64,000 nt of DNA from Nereocystis luetkeana (lineage: Eukaryota > Sar > Phaeophyceae > Laminariales > Laminariaceae), in contig JARUPZ010000011.1 in the NCBI GenBank assembly GCA_031213475.1, positions 2,046,001 through 2,110,000 on the forward strand. The letters are read 5' to 3'. The translations under genes and the position numbers were made by a program. The notes under the pieces are model-generated. The model had not been told where the DNA came from. It saw only the letters and a list, made by a program, of their open reading frames with translations, and searched no databases. Of the stretch, positions 57,201-64,000 are shown piece by piece (position 1 is the stretch's first letter; each line of letters begins with the position of its first letter).

Positions 57201-58586
57201 GCAAAATATCTACTGCTACAACAGTACGCCGACCAACACCCACACGCCATACACGTGCACTATTAATAACGATATCGTCGGTGTTCGTTTGGCGCAGTCC
57301 TGGATAGATATATTCGGGGCTCGGATGTCGAAAGCTGGAGGATCCTTAGTTACGAATGCCTTCAGCTCGAGCATCCCCGACCTCATTAACGTGGGAGGCT
57401 CGGTGGCAGCGGCAGGCGCTGCATCTCTGATCTGGGTGGCGTGGCTGATGGGGAAGAAGTTCGACGAGCTTATGGAGACAGGAGAAGTTATTGGTTCCGA
57501 CTCGCAGGTGAGAGAGGGAGGGGTCTTCTTCAGGGAGCACGGTGATGACGTCGATGATGATGATGATCGTTGATGATGATGCTGATGGTGATGATGATGA
57601 TGGTGCCATCATAGCATTATATTAAACGCTGATTTCCCTTGAATCTATCCTTGTGGACACAGAAACGGCTTAAAAAAGGCGTCTCGATGGGAAAAGCAAC
57701 TGTAAGTACCAGGTACGAATTAATACACACGTGCACAGCAGTACCGGTACGCAATTGGAACCGTACTATCGAGCTGTGGTAGCCCTTCCGTATCACTCGC
57801 AATCGAGTAATACCAGGAGCATACCCGTGGTAATTTACGTACACCCGCAAACAAGGTGAGAGGCTCAGGTCCACCCCGATCAATCTGTATTTTGTTTGGA
57901 CGAGATTTGATTGGTATTTTTGCACAACTCGGTGGTGTTGTAGTTTCGTTGGGCGATTTGTGATTAGCACACGTGTTTTGATTTTTTTTAATTTGAATTT
58001 GGTTGTTTTCTTCACACATGTTCGGGTGTTTTGCTTTTTATCAGGCGGGTAAAGCGCGCGGGGCATATTTACTTCCTGTACCTACGAGTATAACAGGTTG
58101 ATTTTTCGTAGTTACTGGAACGTTTTTCACTCCTCCTCTAGCTCCTACAAGAGTCCCCCCCCCCCCCCCGCCGCCCTCTTTCTACGCCCCCCGCCCGGTC
58201 ATGCGTAGATATTGGTGACCCCCCCCCCCCCCCCCCCTCTTTCAATATTTTTCGATATCCCGTCTTCTCCCTCTCTCCCTGTTTCCCTCGTCCTCTTTCT
58301 GCTGTCTTGATGCCTTCGCTTCCAATGCTCTTCCCCGCTATGACAACACCAACGGCACCACCTCACCCCACCACACCCCACCATACCCCTCTGTCATGAC
58401 TGCCAGGAGTTGCCCCCTACGTTGGAAGCACTGGCAGCCGACGAGGAGACGGCTGACGCTCAGGATGCCGCCGACACTTCCTGTGGGGTACTGGAAGAGG
58501 GACAGGCGGATGAAGCATTTTTGGGAGAAAGCAGCGCGGGTGCTGGGGTAAAGGCGGAAAGCAAGACCAACTCGGTCGATCTTTGA
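45117..58586 (+). CDS. ATP/ADP (nucleotide) transporter, TLC/NTT family, 11 exons
   Basis: Multi-pass membrane exchanger of the TLC family (TC 2.A.12), which swaps ATP for ADP or other nucleotides, typically across a plastid envelope in algae. Exons: 45117-45430, 46200-46305, 47238-47397, 48281-48450, 51306-51437, 53508-53624, 54300-54395, 55966-56109, 56810-56920, 57298-57507, 58407-58586. All introns are GT-AG; phases join without a break to give 579 residues, normal for the family. The core begins [20 protein letters not shown] with K113 in the LRSLKD motif. [11 protein letters not shown] (E223) follows, then ILDYTMKQKL, with D329 where plant NTTs have [15 protein letters not shown], then VKFKSKSWIDIFG, leads to [11 protein letters not shown]. 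The tail from about 520 is acidic and probably disordered. The start is the first in-frame ATG; a targeting exon further upstream cannot be excluded. The first 75 residues are polar, without an obvious signal peptide. Confidence 0.93.
45539..46030. repeat. Tandem duplication, about 245-250 bp, in NTT intron 1
   Basis: ATTCCGAAAGTATCGA, AAATCAAGACGTTAAATGCC and ACATTCCGGAGATTTCCC recur as ATTCCGAAGGTATCGA, AAATCAAGACGTCAAATAC and TATTCCGGAGGTTTCCC. The second unit carries half a MITE-B (45823-45867), absent from the first, so that arrived after the duplication or was lost from unit one. Confidence 0.75.
45823..45867. mobile_element. MITE-B half copy
   Basis: TTAACTCCTTCAGAACTGAA then GTCCCGTTTCGGGGATAAAC. 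Only the left arm is present. Confidence 0.65.
46265..46585 (+). repeat. Tandem duplication of exon 2 end plus intron 2 start, second copy split by MITE-A
   Basis: Copy 1, 46265-46370, contains the real exon end and its GTATGT donor. Copy 2, 46371-46439 plus 46545-46585, repeats CCAAGTGCAAGATGGCCTCT but the donor is degraded (CCGGTTCGCC). MITE-A copy 5 (46440-46544) sits in copy 2. Confidence 0.9.
46440..46544. mobile_element. MITE-A copy 5, with demonstrable TA target duplication
   Basis: Element TCACGGGGGACC to GGTCCCCCGTAA, 105 bp, flanked by TA on both sides (46438-46439, 46545-46546). The parallel repeat copy at 46319-46330 is the empty site (AACATCAGTAGC). Confidence 0.93.
46982..47080. 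mobile_element. MITE-B copy in NTT intron 2
   Basis: TTAACTCTCTTAGCACCGCA to CCTAAGAGAGTTAAG. The outer arms are an exact palindrome (CTTAACTCTCTTAG). Confidence 0.88.
47569..47666. mobile_element. MITE-B copy in NTT intron 3
   Basis: TTAACCCTCTTAGGGCCGCG, GTCCCGTTGTGGGGACAAAC facing GTTTGTCCCCAACAACGGGA. Confidence 0.88.
47669..47746. mobile_element. MITE-C copy in NTT intron 3
   Basis: CACTCTGGCCGGAAATGTAA faces CGTTATATTTAAGTCCATAGTG. It lies 3 bp from a MITE-B copy. Confidence 0.65.
48532..48622. mobile_element. MITE-B copy in NTT intron 4
   Basis: TTAACCCCTTTAAAACCGCT, GTCCCGTTTTGGGGACAAAC facing GTTTGTCCTCACAACGGGAC. Confidence 0.88.
49410..49650 (+). mobile_element. Disp-C copy in NTT intron 4
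   Basis: TTGTATCCAGTACAATGACA, TTAGTGACCACGGAGCTTGT, GCGCTGGATGAATATCGACG and ACGGTTGGGTAACGTG. A T-rich stretch near 49255 may be its left part. Confidence 0.7.
49885..50019. mobile_element. MITE-B copy with internal duplication, NTT intron 4
   Basis: TTGACCCTTTGAGGGCACTG opens it and CGGGACTGCAGTGCCG closes it. The GGGGCAAATTACT centre occurs twice, giving about 135 bp instead of about 95. Confidence 0.8.
50158..50234. mobile_element. MITE-C, best copy, NTT intron 4
   Basis: CACTCTGTCCGAAAATATAG faces CCTTACATTTCCGGACAGAG, ending TG. 77 bp. Confidence 0.85.
50385..50600 (-). mobile_element. SINE-A-related body, diverged, NTT intron 4
   Basis: Plus strand: GATCCCATTTATTAATAATA, CAGACCCGGGGTCACATATG, CTTCGCGAGAAGACTTGAGC and CGTCCTCGCGTCTTATGG. 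Matches the SINE-A reverse order. Confidence 0.6.
51450..51720. repeat. Tandem repeat of about 75 bp, 3-4 units, NTT intron 5
   Basis: Units share GGTGGGCAGTGGGTCGTGGC, CCGTGCG, GGGAAGTGCTCGCGCCC and CAGC. A (CAG)7-like run at 51480-51499 lies in the first unit. Begins right behind exon 5. Confidence 0.82.
52163..52267. mobile_element. MITE-A copy 6, NTT intron 5
   Basis: TTACGGGGAACCATAGTTAA to GGTCCCCCGTAA, TA on both sides. Confidence 0.92.
52268..52492. mobile_element. Element F copy 2, NTT intron 5
   Basis: AAGATAACACATACGC, GGGACGGACGAACTTCC, TAGACGCATCGCTTGGCGTG and GAACGTCAGCTCTGAAAGTC. Collinear with 62925-63142. It abuts MITE-A copy 6. Confidence 0.65.
53340..53405. repeat. CTGTC microsatellite, NTT intron 5
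   Basis: CCTGTCCTGTCCTGCTCTGC, CCTGTCTGTCCTGTCTGTCC. Pyrimidine-rich. Confidence 0.85.
53930..54299. repeat. TCTTG/CTCG-rich pyrimidine tract, NTT intron 6
   Basis: A long TCTCGTCTTGTCTTG-like run, pure (TCTTG)5 near 54121-54147, ending (GTGTT)n before the exon 7 acceptor. It may act as an extended polypyrimidine tract. Confidence 0.75.
54867..55168. repeat. Direct duplication, about 193 bp period, NTT intron 7
   Basis: CTTTTTGTCGAAGCTAACGC, GCGTGAGAGAAATCGGGATG and GAGATTTTATTGAGGA are identical in both. The following about 50 bp are diverged (GATGTAGGGCTAACTC, GATGTAGGGCCAACTC). Confidence 0.9.
56533..56637. mobile_element. MITE-A copy 7, NTT intron 8
   Basis: TTACGGGGAACCATAGTAAA to GGTCCCCCGCAA, TA on both sides. 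Confidence 0.92.
57546..57604. repeat. GAT microsatellite, NTT intron 10
   Basis: Interrupted (GAT)n starting just 38 bp after exon 10. Confidence 0.85.
58149..58236. repeat. Two long C tracts in NTT intron 10
   Basis: About (C)14 at 58157 and about (C)19 at 58217, in a pyrimidine-rich stretch upstream of the last exon. Confidence 0.85.
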
Positions 58587-58872
58587 TGTGTCTTCTCGGT
58601 CGACCTTTGGCTGGTTTGTGGTCTGTCTGTGACGTGTCTTTGGTGTGTCTTTGACGTGTCTTTGATATACCTTTGATCGTGTCTTCGGCGTGTCTTTGAA
58701 GTGTCTGTGACGTGTCTTTGATTGTGTCCTGGGCGTGTCTGTGATGTGTCTTTGACGTGCCTGTGGTGCGTCTTTGACGTGTCTGTGAGACGTCTTTGAT
58801 TGTGTCTTTGACGGGTTCTGACGTGTCCTTGACGTGTCTTTGACGTGTCCTTGACGTGTCTTTGACGTGAAG
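58587..58872. repeat. GTGTCTTTGAC minisatellite in the NTT 3' flank
   Basis: More than 20 variants of an 10-12 bp unit GTGTCTTTGAC, starting at the TGA codon. Purest at 58805-58868. It gives long open frames on the opposite strand, which I reject as genes. Confidence 0.92.
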
Positions 58873-59969
58873 TAGACGCCACTAAAGCGAGGGAGAGTGG
58901 GGAAGCTCTCAGGCTCTTGAGATAGGTTGTTCGCGTACTGTTCGCGTACGGTATGCGACTTGCGGTGGTCTCATCCGGAAGTCGTTGCTGTCGTGCTGTC
59001 GTGCTCATATTTGTCGTGCATGATACCTGGGTATACGTGGGCATCTGACGGTAATGAGAAAAGCGGGAGGAGCGTGGTAGAGTGGATAGTTTATTACGGC
59101 GGGCCTTTTTCAGCTATACCTTGTATGGCGATTCTGTGACAACAGCAGTAGATGTGGCCTACTGGTACCTTCGACCGTTATCGCAAACAAAGTTGCTATC
59201 GGCGGAGACAGCGGTTTGACGCCTTGACTGACCTCCCACCTACTACGCTAAAGCTAGTATGTTCACTAGCCCCTCAAGAACCGCAACCATTTATTTTGGG
59301 ACAGTGGTTGGAATTCGTTTGAGACATTTTTTTTTCTGGTAGTGTAAGGATTAAGGCCAGAATAGGTAGAGACGCAGCCAAAAAGGACCGGTACCCTACT
59401 GTGGCTATATACTGCTGTAGCATACTTGAACTACCGTACCGTACGAAGTATTTCTTTTAGGCCGGAAGAGGCATTGACGCGCCGAAAAAGACCGGTTGCG
59501 AAACATTTTCATCTCAAGAGAGCTTCAATGTTGAGTCTTGACGGTGCCCAGGTACGGATATACCTCTAGGCTCTCTCCTTTTGGCGACATGGCCAGCCTA
59601 TCAAAATCATCAGGCCCCGGTCAACCTGCCCTCTACCCCCGTTCGCTATAGGCTCGCCTTCTGCCACGTTGCGATTTTGTTCACGTTTTATTTTTTTTTG
59701 CATCTGTCTGTCGTGTGTGTGCCTTTTAGTTGTGGAACCTGTCTTCCAAGAGGAAACAGAAAGGGTGGTATGTATGTATATGGTGAGTGGTCATGACGGC
59801 CCTCGCCCGGGTGGAAACCTGACAACCCGTCGCAACCCCTCTGGAAGTCGATTCTACTTGGTTATTGCAGTGCTATTGATAATAGTATATTGCACCCTGG
59901 TAGACGGGAAGAGCGACGAAAAACGGAAACGAAATGATGATTGCAGCTCCGGCCGCTCGAAGCAATGCG
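58873..59969. other. Intergenic, downstream of the transporter
   Basis: A degraded MITE-B (59263-59325, AAGAACCGCAACC and TTTTGGGACAG). A repeated GCCGAAAAAGACCGGT-like motif (59367, 59480). No gene supported. Confidence 0.4.
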
Positions 59970-60112
59970 GTACAGAATTATACCAGGTACAGTATGGGCT
60001 ACAGTGTTATACCAGGTACGGTATGGGCTACAGTATTATACCAGGTACAGTATGGGCTACAGTTTTATACCAGGTACAGTACCGGCTACAGTATTATACC
60101 AGGTATAGTATG
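59970..60112. repeat. 29-30 bp tandem repeat, 5 units, each with TACCAGGTA
   Basis: Unit ATTATACCAGGTACAGTATG plus GGCTACAGT. Five units with single-base changes. Confidence 0.92.
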
Positions 60113-60739
60113 GACCGGCCAACAACAGAAAACACCTACCGGTACGGTAAAAAAAGCCTCGGGATCTTATTGTGACAACACCCTCGAACATCCTCGAGCA
60201 TAGGTTGTTATATACCTGGTACCTGGTATAATTTAGTGTCGCCTTCGCCGCTGAGCACGATTTCTCGATCCAATTCTCTTAGCGCCCCACCAAAAAATGA
60301 GCCTCATCAGGTTTGGTGGGCGTTTGCCTATACTGTACTGCTGTCTGGGGGCTATGCTATGGGAGTCGTGCCTTTAGTGTCCGAACTACTAATGTCTAAT
60401 GGTGTCCGAACTACAGCAGTGGCAGGAGCCAAGCCCCACGACAGTCGAGCAGCATGGTGGCCGATGATGATATTTGCACTGCTGCGCACTCGCACAACAT
60501 TGCCGGTACCGGAAATACAGGACTCTATTAATTGTGGTCTCAGGTTATGGCATTATACGTCGTACCTGAGTAATAAAATAGCTACTCGTATATACCAGGA
60601 GTTACGAGGGGTCATACAGATAGTACAGCATCGTAATAATCTGGACCAAATATGGTGTGTGAAAATGCGGCGGTCCATTATGGCTTCTGATTACTACCTG
60701 GAAAGTATTACGATGTATTGCGATGCCCTATATACCGTA

Positions 60740-60900
60740 ATGCTGGCCTGCGTGCAGGCAGACGTGGCTCGCGTGTAGGCGTAGCCTGCTTTGCAGGCAT
60801 GGCCTGCGTGTGACTGCGTGCAGGCCGTTCATGTGTTTGAACCTACAGGTATTTCAGCAGGCATGTGGCCTCCGTGCAGGGATCAGGCGTGGCCTGTCGT
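60740..60900. repeat. GGCCTGCGTGCAGGC-rich palindromic patch
   Basis: CTGCGTGCAGGCAG, GTAGCCTGCTTTGCAGGCAT, GGCCTGCGTGTG, TGCGTGCAGGCCG and GCAGGCATGTGGCC. Overlapping small hairpins; no coding. Confidence 0.7.
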
Positions 60901-61000
60901 GGTCACACCTTGGAAATGAATATTTACCGAGGTTTTGTGCTTGGCGCCTAAAGTCGACCCTCCGACCCGAACCTGAACCCTAAAGCCAGTGATCGGTGCT

Positions 61001-61140
61001 AGGATGCCGTGCTTGGTAACATTCTATTGATAGGTTGATTCGGCCGGCTTGGATGCTGTGTTTGGAAATACTCTACCAGGTACCATGTAGGTTGATTCGG
61101 CCCGCTCGGGATGCTGTCGCTTGGAAATACTCTCGGTATT
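61001..61140. repeat. Tandem repeat of about 65 bp, 3 units
   Basis: GGATGCCGTGCTTGGTAACA, GGATGCTGTGTTTGGAAATA and GGATGCTGTCGCTTGGAAAT, separated by TAGGTTGATTCGGCC. Unit 2 has TACCAGGTA (61074-61082) where unit 1 has TA. Confidence 0.82.
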
Positions 61141-61539
61141 GAGCCGCCGCAAGCATACCTGGTACCCCTCAGCTAACCAAAGTGCGCCAAAGGCTACCTG
61201 GGGAAGATTCACTACCAGGCGTCCATGTTGGCGCAATAAGATTTCACTTGTGTTACGGCCCCCAACCGGACCTGTCTGTTGCCCTTCCTCAGTGGGGCTT
61301 CTTAGTTTTTGCAGCAGGGGGATGGCAACCGCTCGGAGGCAAGCACTGCGATGGTTGTAGCGCTACCAGCATTATGAGAGCAAGTCGCAAGCAGCACGCG
61401 CATAGGGATAATAGGAAAGTTAAAGCAAGTGTGGATGCACGTCTTCTAGTACTTTTACTCGCCGTGAATTGTCTGCACAGACAGGAAGAAGAGTTGGTTG
61501 CTCTTGCTTGAACTTGCTGAGTAAAAGAGCGGGGCAGGG

Positions 61540-61574
61540 GGTTGGGGGGGGGGGGCGGGGGGGGGGGGGGGGGG
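61540..61574. repeat. Long G tract
   Basis: About 35 bases of nearly pure G with a single C near 61556. Confidence 0.9.
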
Positions 61575-61694
61575 ATTTGGAAGCGCAACGATACCTAGCG
61601 ATATAGCTAGCGGTACAGCTGTATTGCCGCATGGCACTGTGACCGCAATTTCCATCCTGAGAAGTCCTTCTACGTTGAAGGTCGACATGCTCAC

Positions 61695-61942
61695 TCGTCC
61701 TGCTTTGTTGGATTGACCGATAGCCTCCGCTTCTCCTGGGTCCTGGGTGTGTCAGGGTGGCGTAGTGGTGGTCTCTGTTTTTCGTTTTCCGTGATTTTTC
61801 GGAGGCCCGGCGGGGAGAGGGGGGTTAGCGATTTATCGTTTTCCCCCTCTGCGAGCCTGTTGTTGCTTGCCAACTCTCCCAAGTCTATATTGTTGACGTT
61901 GACGTGCGTGGTGAGCCATGAGGATAACGTGTACCCTCGCAT
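61695..61942 (-). CDS. Putative exon of an unknown gene
   Basis: The minus ATG at 61942 opens MRGYTLSSWLTTHVNVNNID, then LGELASNNRLAEGENDKS. A Pro/Arg/Lys-rich tail follows (LRHPDTPRTQEKRRLSVNPT). The frame meets a donor-like GA/GTGAGC at 61695/61694, or else stops at TGA 61691. The composition (polar, charged, few rare residues) looks like a disordered protein segment. A second frame starting MSMSTFNVEGLLRMEIAVTV follows immediately downstream and runs into the C tract formed by the complement of the G run. No family recognised; neighbouring exons not found. Confidence 0.3.
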
Positions 61943-62276
61943 GATACGCCGTACAATACGGGACGGCGAGACACGGGCGTTTCCAGGAAATTTCCAGGAT
62001 TTTCCTCAAATTTCTTTCGGGTGCGGGAGCTATATATGAAGCTCCGCTTTTGTTTACGCTTTTGTGTGCAGTGCCGTGCTTTGTGATATTGTCACACTCG
62101 CTGTGACATTTCGATAGATATTGCTGGGGAGTAGGTTTTGTGTCAGGTCTAACAATAGTACGCAGGGTTTTTTTTTGTCACCTTTTTCTTGTGAACATTG
62201 ATCACAACATTAGGCATTAATTTTCTTCGCTTTTTTCTTGTGAACGTAGCTCGAATGTCGCCTAATTCACTGCAAA

Positions 62277-62766
62277 TTACGAGAGGAACCACCAACCGAC
62301 CGGTTGCCTTGTGTATTTCATTGTAGGAATTACAGAAGTTCGTTGGGCTACGACTGGTACAAGGTTAATCAATCGCCGACCCACACCGAGCGTCATTACA
62401 CTCTCCCCCTGCCTGGAACGGACCGGATATACGGGTAGACGTGTCACCAACACGTGATTCCAATTTATGGGAAAGGGTCTTGTCGAGGGGCGGTATTTTT
62501 TAGGTTCGAGACGGAGAAGTTCAATTTTTCTTTTAAAAAGGCCCATTGTTGTAGAGAGGTGCAATGGAGTTTCTTATGGAGGGGGACGCAGGTATGTCGA
62601 TGCTGCCGAGGATACGCTTCTTACTTGGTAAAAGTTCTTCTCGTTGCTCATCTCGTGGGAGCTCGATGATGGAGTGCGAGATCAGAGTGAGACATAGAAG
62701 GGGGCACCCTGGACCATGTGCCTTCTTACTACAGTAGTACGATCTACCTGACGTTTCCATTACCAC
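62277..62766 (-). pseudogene. Two overlapping minus frames, possibly one frameshifted coding segment
   Basis: An upstream frame ends IELPRDEQREELLPSKKRIL, then GSIDIPASPSIRN, with stop at 62533. A second frame, offset by one base and overlapping it, begins MGLFKRKIELLRLEPKKYRP (62546) and continues to the stop at 62277. Both look protein-like and join where the first ends, which suggests a frameshift or a programmed shift. No family recognised. Confidence 0.22.
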
Positions 62767-62924
62767 TGCTGTGGCGCGTCAGGTGACCTTTCATACTCGC
62801 ACCACGTATGTATCTGCCTGTCTCCTGATACCGGTACGATCGACGGAGAAAACGTTTCTGTTAGTAGCACGTCACGTGATCCCATACTGGTACGTACTGC
62901 ACCACCTTCTACCCGTATCACACT

Positions 62925-63142
62925 GGGTGATAAGATAGCACACCCCCTGGGACGAATTTCGGACCCGTTTTCCTCCAAAACATGCCTTAAGGGGCGCACA
63001 AAACGAAAATGGTGGCTTTAGAAATATTTCGTCGAGAAGGTTACATGGACGCATCGCTCGGCGTGCTCAGCACGTCCTCCCCGTTTCCGAGAACCTCAGC
63101 TTTGAAAATCGTCCGAGGTGGTGCGTTATCTTGCGTGTTATA
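62925..63142. mobile_element. Element F copy 3, reverse orientation
   Basis: TIRs GATAAGATAGCACACCCCCT and GTGCGTTATCTTGCGTGTTA. Inside, CCTCCAAAACATGCCTTAAG and GACGCATCGCTCGGCGTG match copy 1 in reverse. Confidence 0.78.
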
Positions 63143-64000
63143 CAGTAGCTATTAGGACGTGATACCATCACATCTGCCCACCCTGAATTACCGTGGATTC
63201 TGATCACCCCACGATTAAAGGATGATGACCATGTCATTCCAGAAATCAGGAAGGGGAGTCGAACGTGACGCTATTCGAAACAAACTTGATCAAGCTATAA
63301 ATCTACGCGACACCTCGTAATGAGGCTTCGACGCCTCACGCGTGGGACAACCGCTCTATACCTGAAGAAACGCTGCGATATGCCTGCGGCAGGGGCGAGT
63401 CGATGGAGACGGAAGCCGAGTCAGCGGGCCGGTGTGTGTGAGTACCGATCAAGAATGAAATTCCAAAGAAGGGAGCGAAAAATACGAGGCGAAAGAGGAA
63501 ACAGTGCACGCTGCGATGCAAAAATCAAGGCCCTAAACTTGGACTGAAAGAGGCTATGTAGAGTTGGGCCGCTACTCGGACCAACGGAGAAAGAAAAAAG
63601 ATAGATGCCGGCCGAGACAAGTCGCAAGGGCGCGCATAAAGAACCCGAAGGCAGAATGAAGGTGATATGAAAGCGAGAAGTGCGCTGGAAAGCTCGAAAA
63701 GAAAAGGAAGGGTCGACAACGAAGGACATATGGGCCTGCACCGTCGTGGGGTCAATGTGCTATTAACGTGGGGCCCGCAAAAGCCAGGTGGTAAATGTTA
63801 AGACCAGAGCATGCGGGACACTTTGCATCCCTGGACAGGTCTGCTTATTAAGTCGGTACTCGTTGGTACTCACGTTTATTGTTTGCTTAGAGATAGAAGA
63901 AGAGCAGCTTTATTCCTTTCGTGCACGACGGAGACTGAGACCACGCTCGTGCCTCTCTCTCTGGAAAACCCCTGGTTTTCCGTCTAAAATACGCCTTCCA
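63143..64000. other. Right edge, no gene supported
   Basis: Purine-rich 63430-63720 gives open frames on both strands without recognisable product. The last 200 bases show nothing I can name. Confidence 0.4.

Noticed and set aside
58460..59044. A 194-codon minus frame, rich in RHVKDTSKT repeats
   Set aside because: It is the antisense of the last NTT exon plus the minisatellite. The repetitive peptide simply reflects the array.

Overview
This is a stretch of a eukaryotic nuclear genome, sparsely genic and packed with repeats. The evidence is one clear spliced gene with eleven exons and GT-AG introns, pol III-type tRNA-derived SINEs with A-rich tails, and many short inverted-repeat elements with TA target sites. 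The gene encodes an ATP/ADP (nucleotide) transporter of the TLC/NTT family, which occurs in plastid-bearing eukaryotes, in some intracellular parasites and in their bacterial relatives. With the repeat-rich, intron-rich architecture this suggests an alga, perhaps a stramenopile such as a brown alga. That placement is inference. No rRNA, organellar sequence, CRISPR array or prokaryotic operon is visible.

Layout. 1-24.9 kb: no gene I can name. It holds tandem repeats at the left edge, a decayed coiled-coil reading frame (481-795), SINEs, several inverted-repeat elements, a perfect 67-nt-arm hairpin (6873-7033) and one possible small secreted peptide (19478-19645). 24.9-28.2 kb: a GC-richer block with coding-like exons on both strands, probably two divergent genes of unknown function around a decayed, possibly recombinase-derived segment. 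28.2-45.1 kb: repeats again, with weak exon-like fragments. 45.1-58.6 kb: the NTT gene, about 13.5 kb, predicted 579 residues; its introns are loaded with the same small elements found elsewhere. 58.6-64 kb: a minisatellite directly behind the NTT stop codon, more tandem repeats, and coding-like minus-strand segments near 61.7-62.8 kb.

Repeat families, named here for convenience: SINE-A (about 345 bp, tRNA-like head), SINE-B (a second tRNA-like head), MITE-A (about 105 bp, TIR TTACGGGGGACC, TA target site, seven copies), MITE-B (about 95 bp palindromic, about ten copies), MITE-C (about 77 bp), element F (about 225 bp with TIRs) and a larger dispersed family called Disp-C.

The most interesting signal is not a gene. 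Two palindromes, TATTAATA and TACCWGGTA, occur dozens of times. Comparison of paralogous repeat copies inside the window shows that they arise as insertions at a TA dinucleotide: TA becomes TA-TTAA-TA or TA-CCWGG-TA. They look like scars of TA-targeting transposons, or like an unknown class of micro-insertion.
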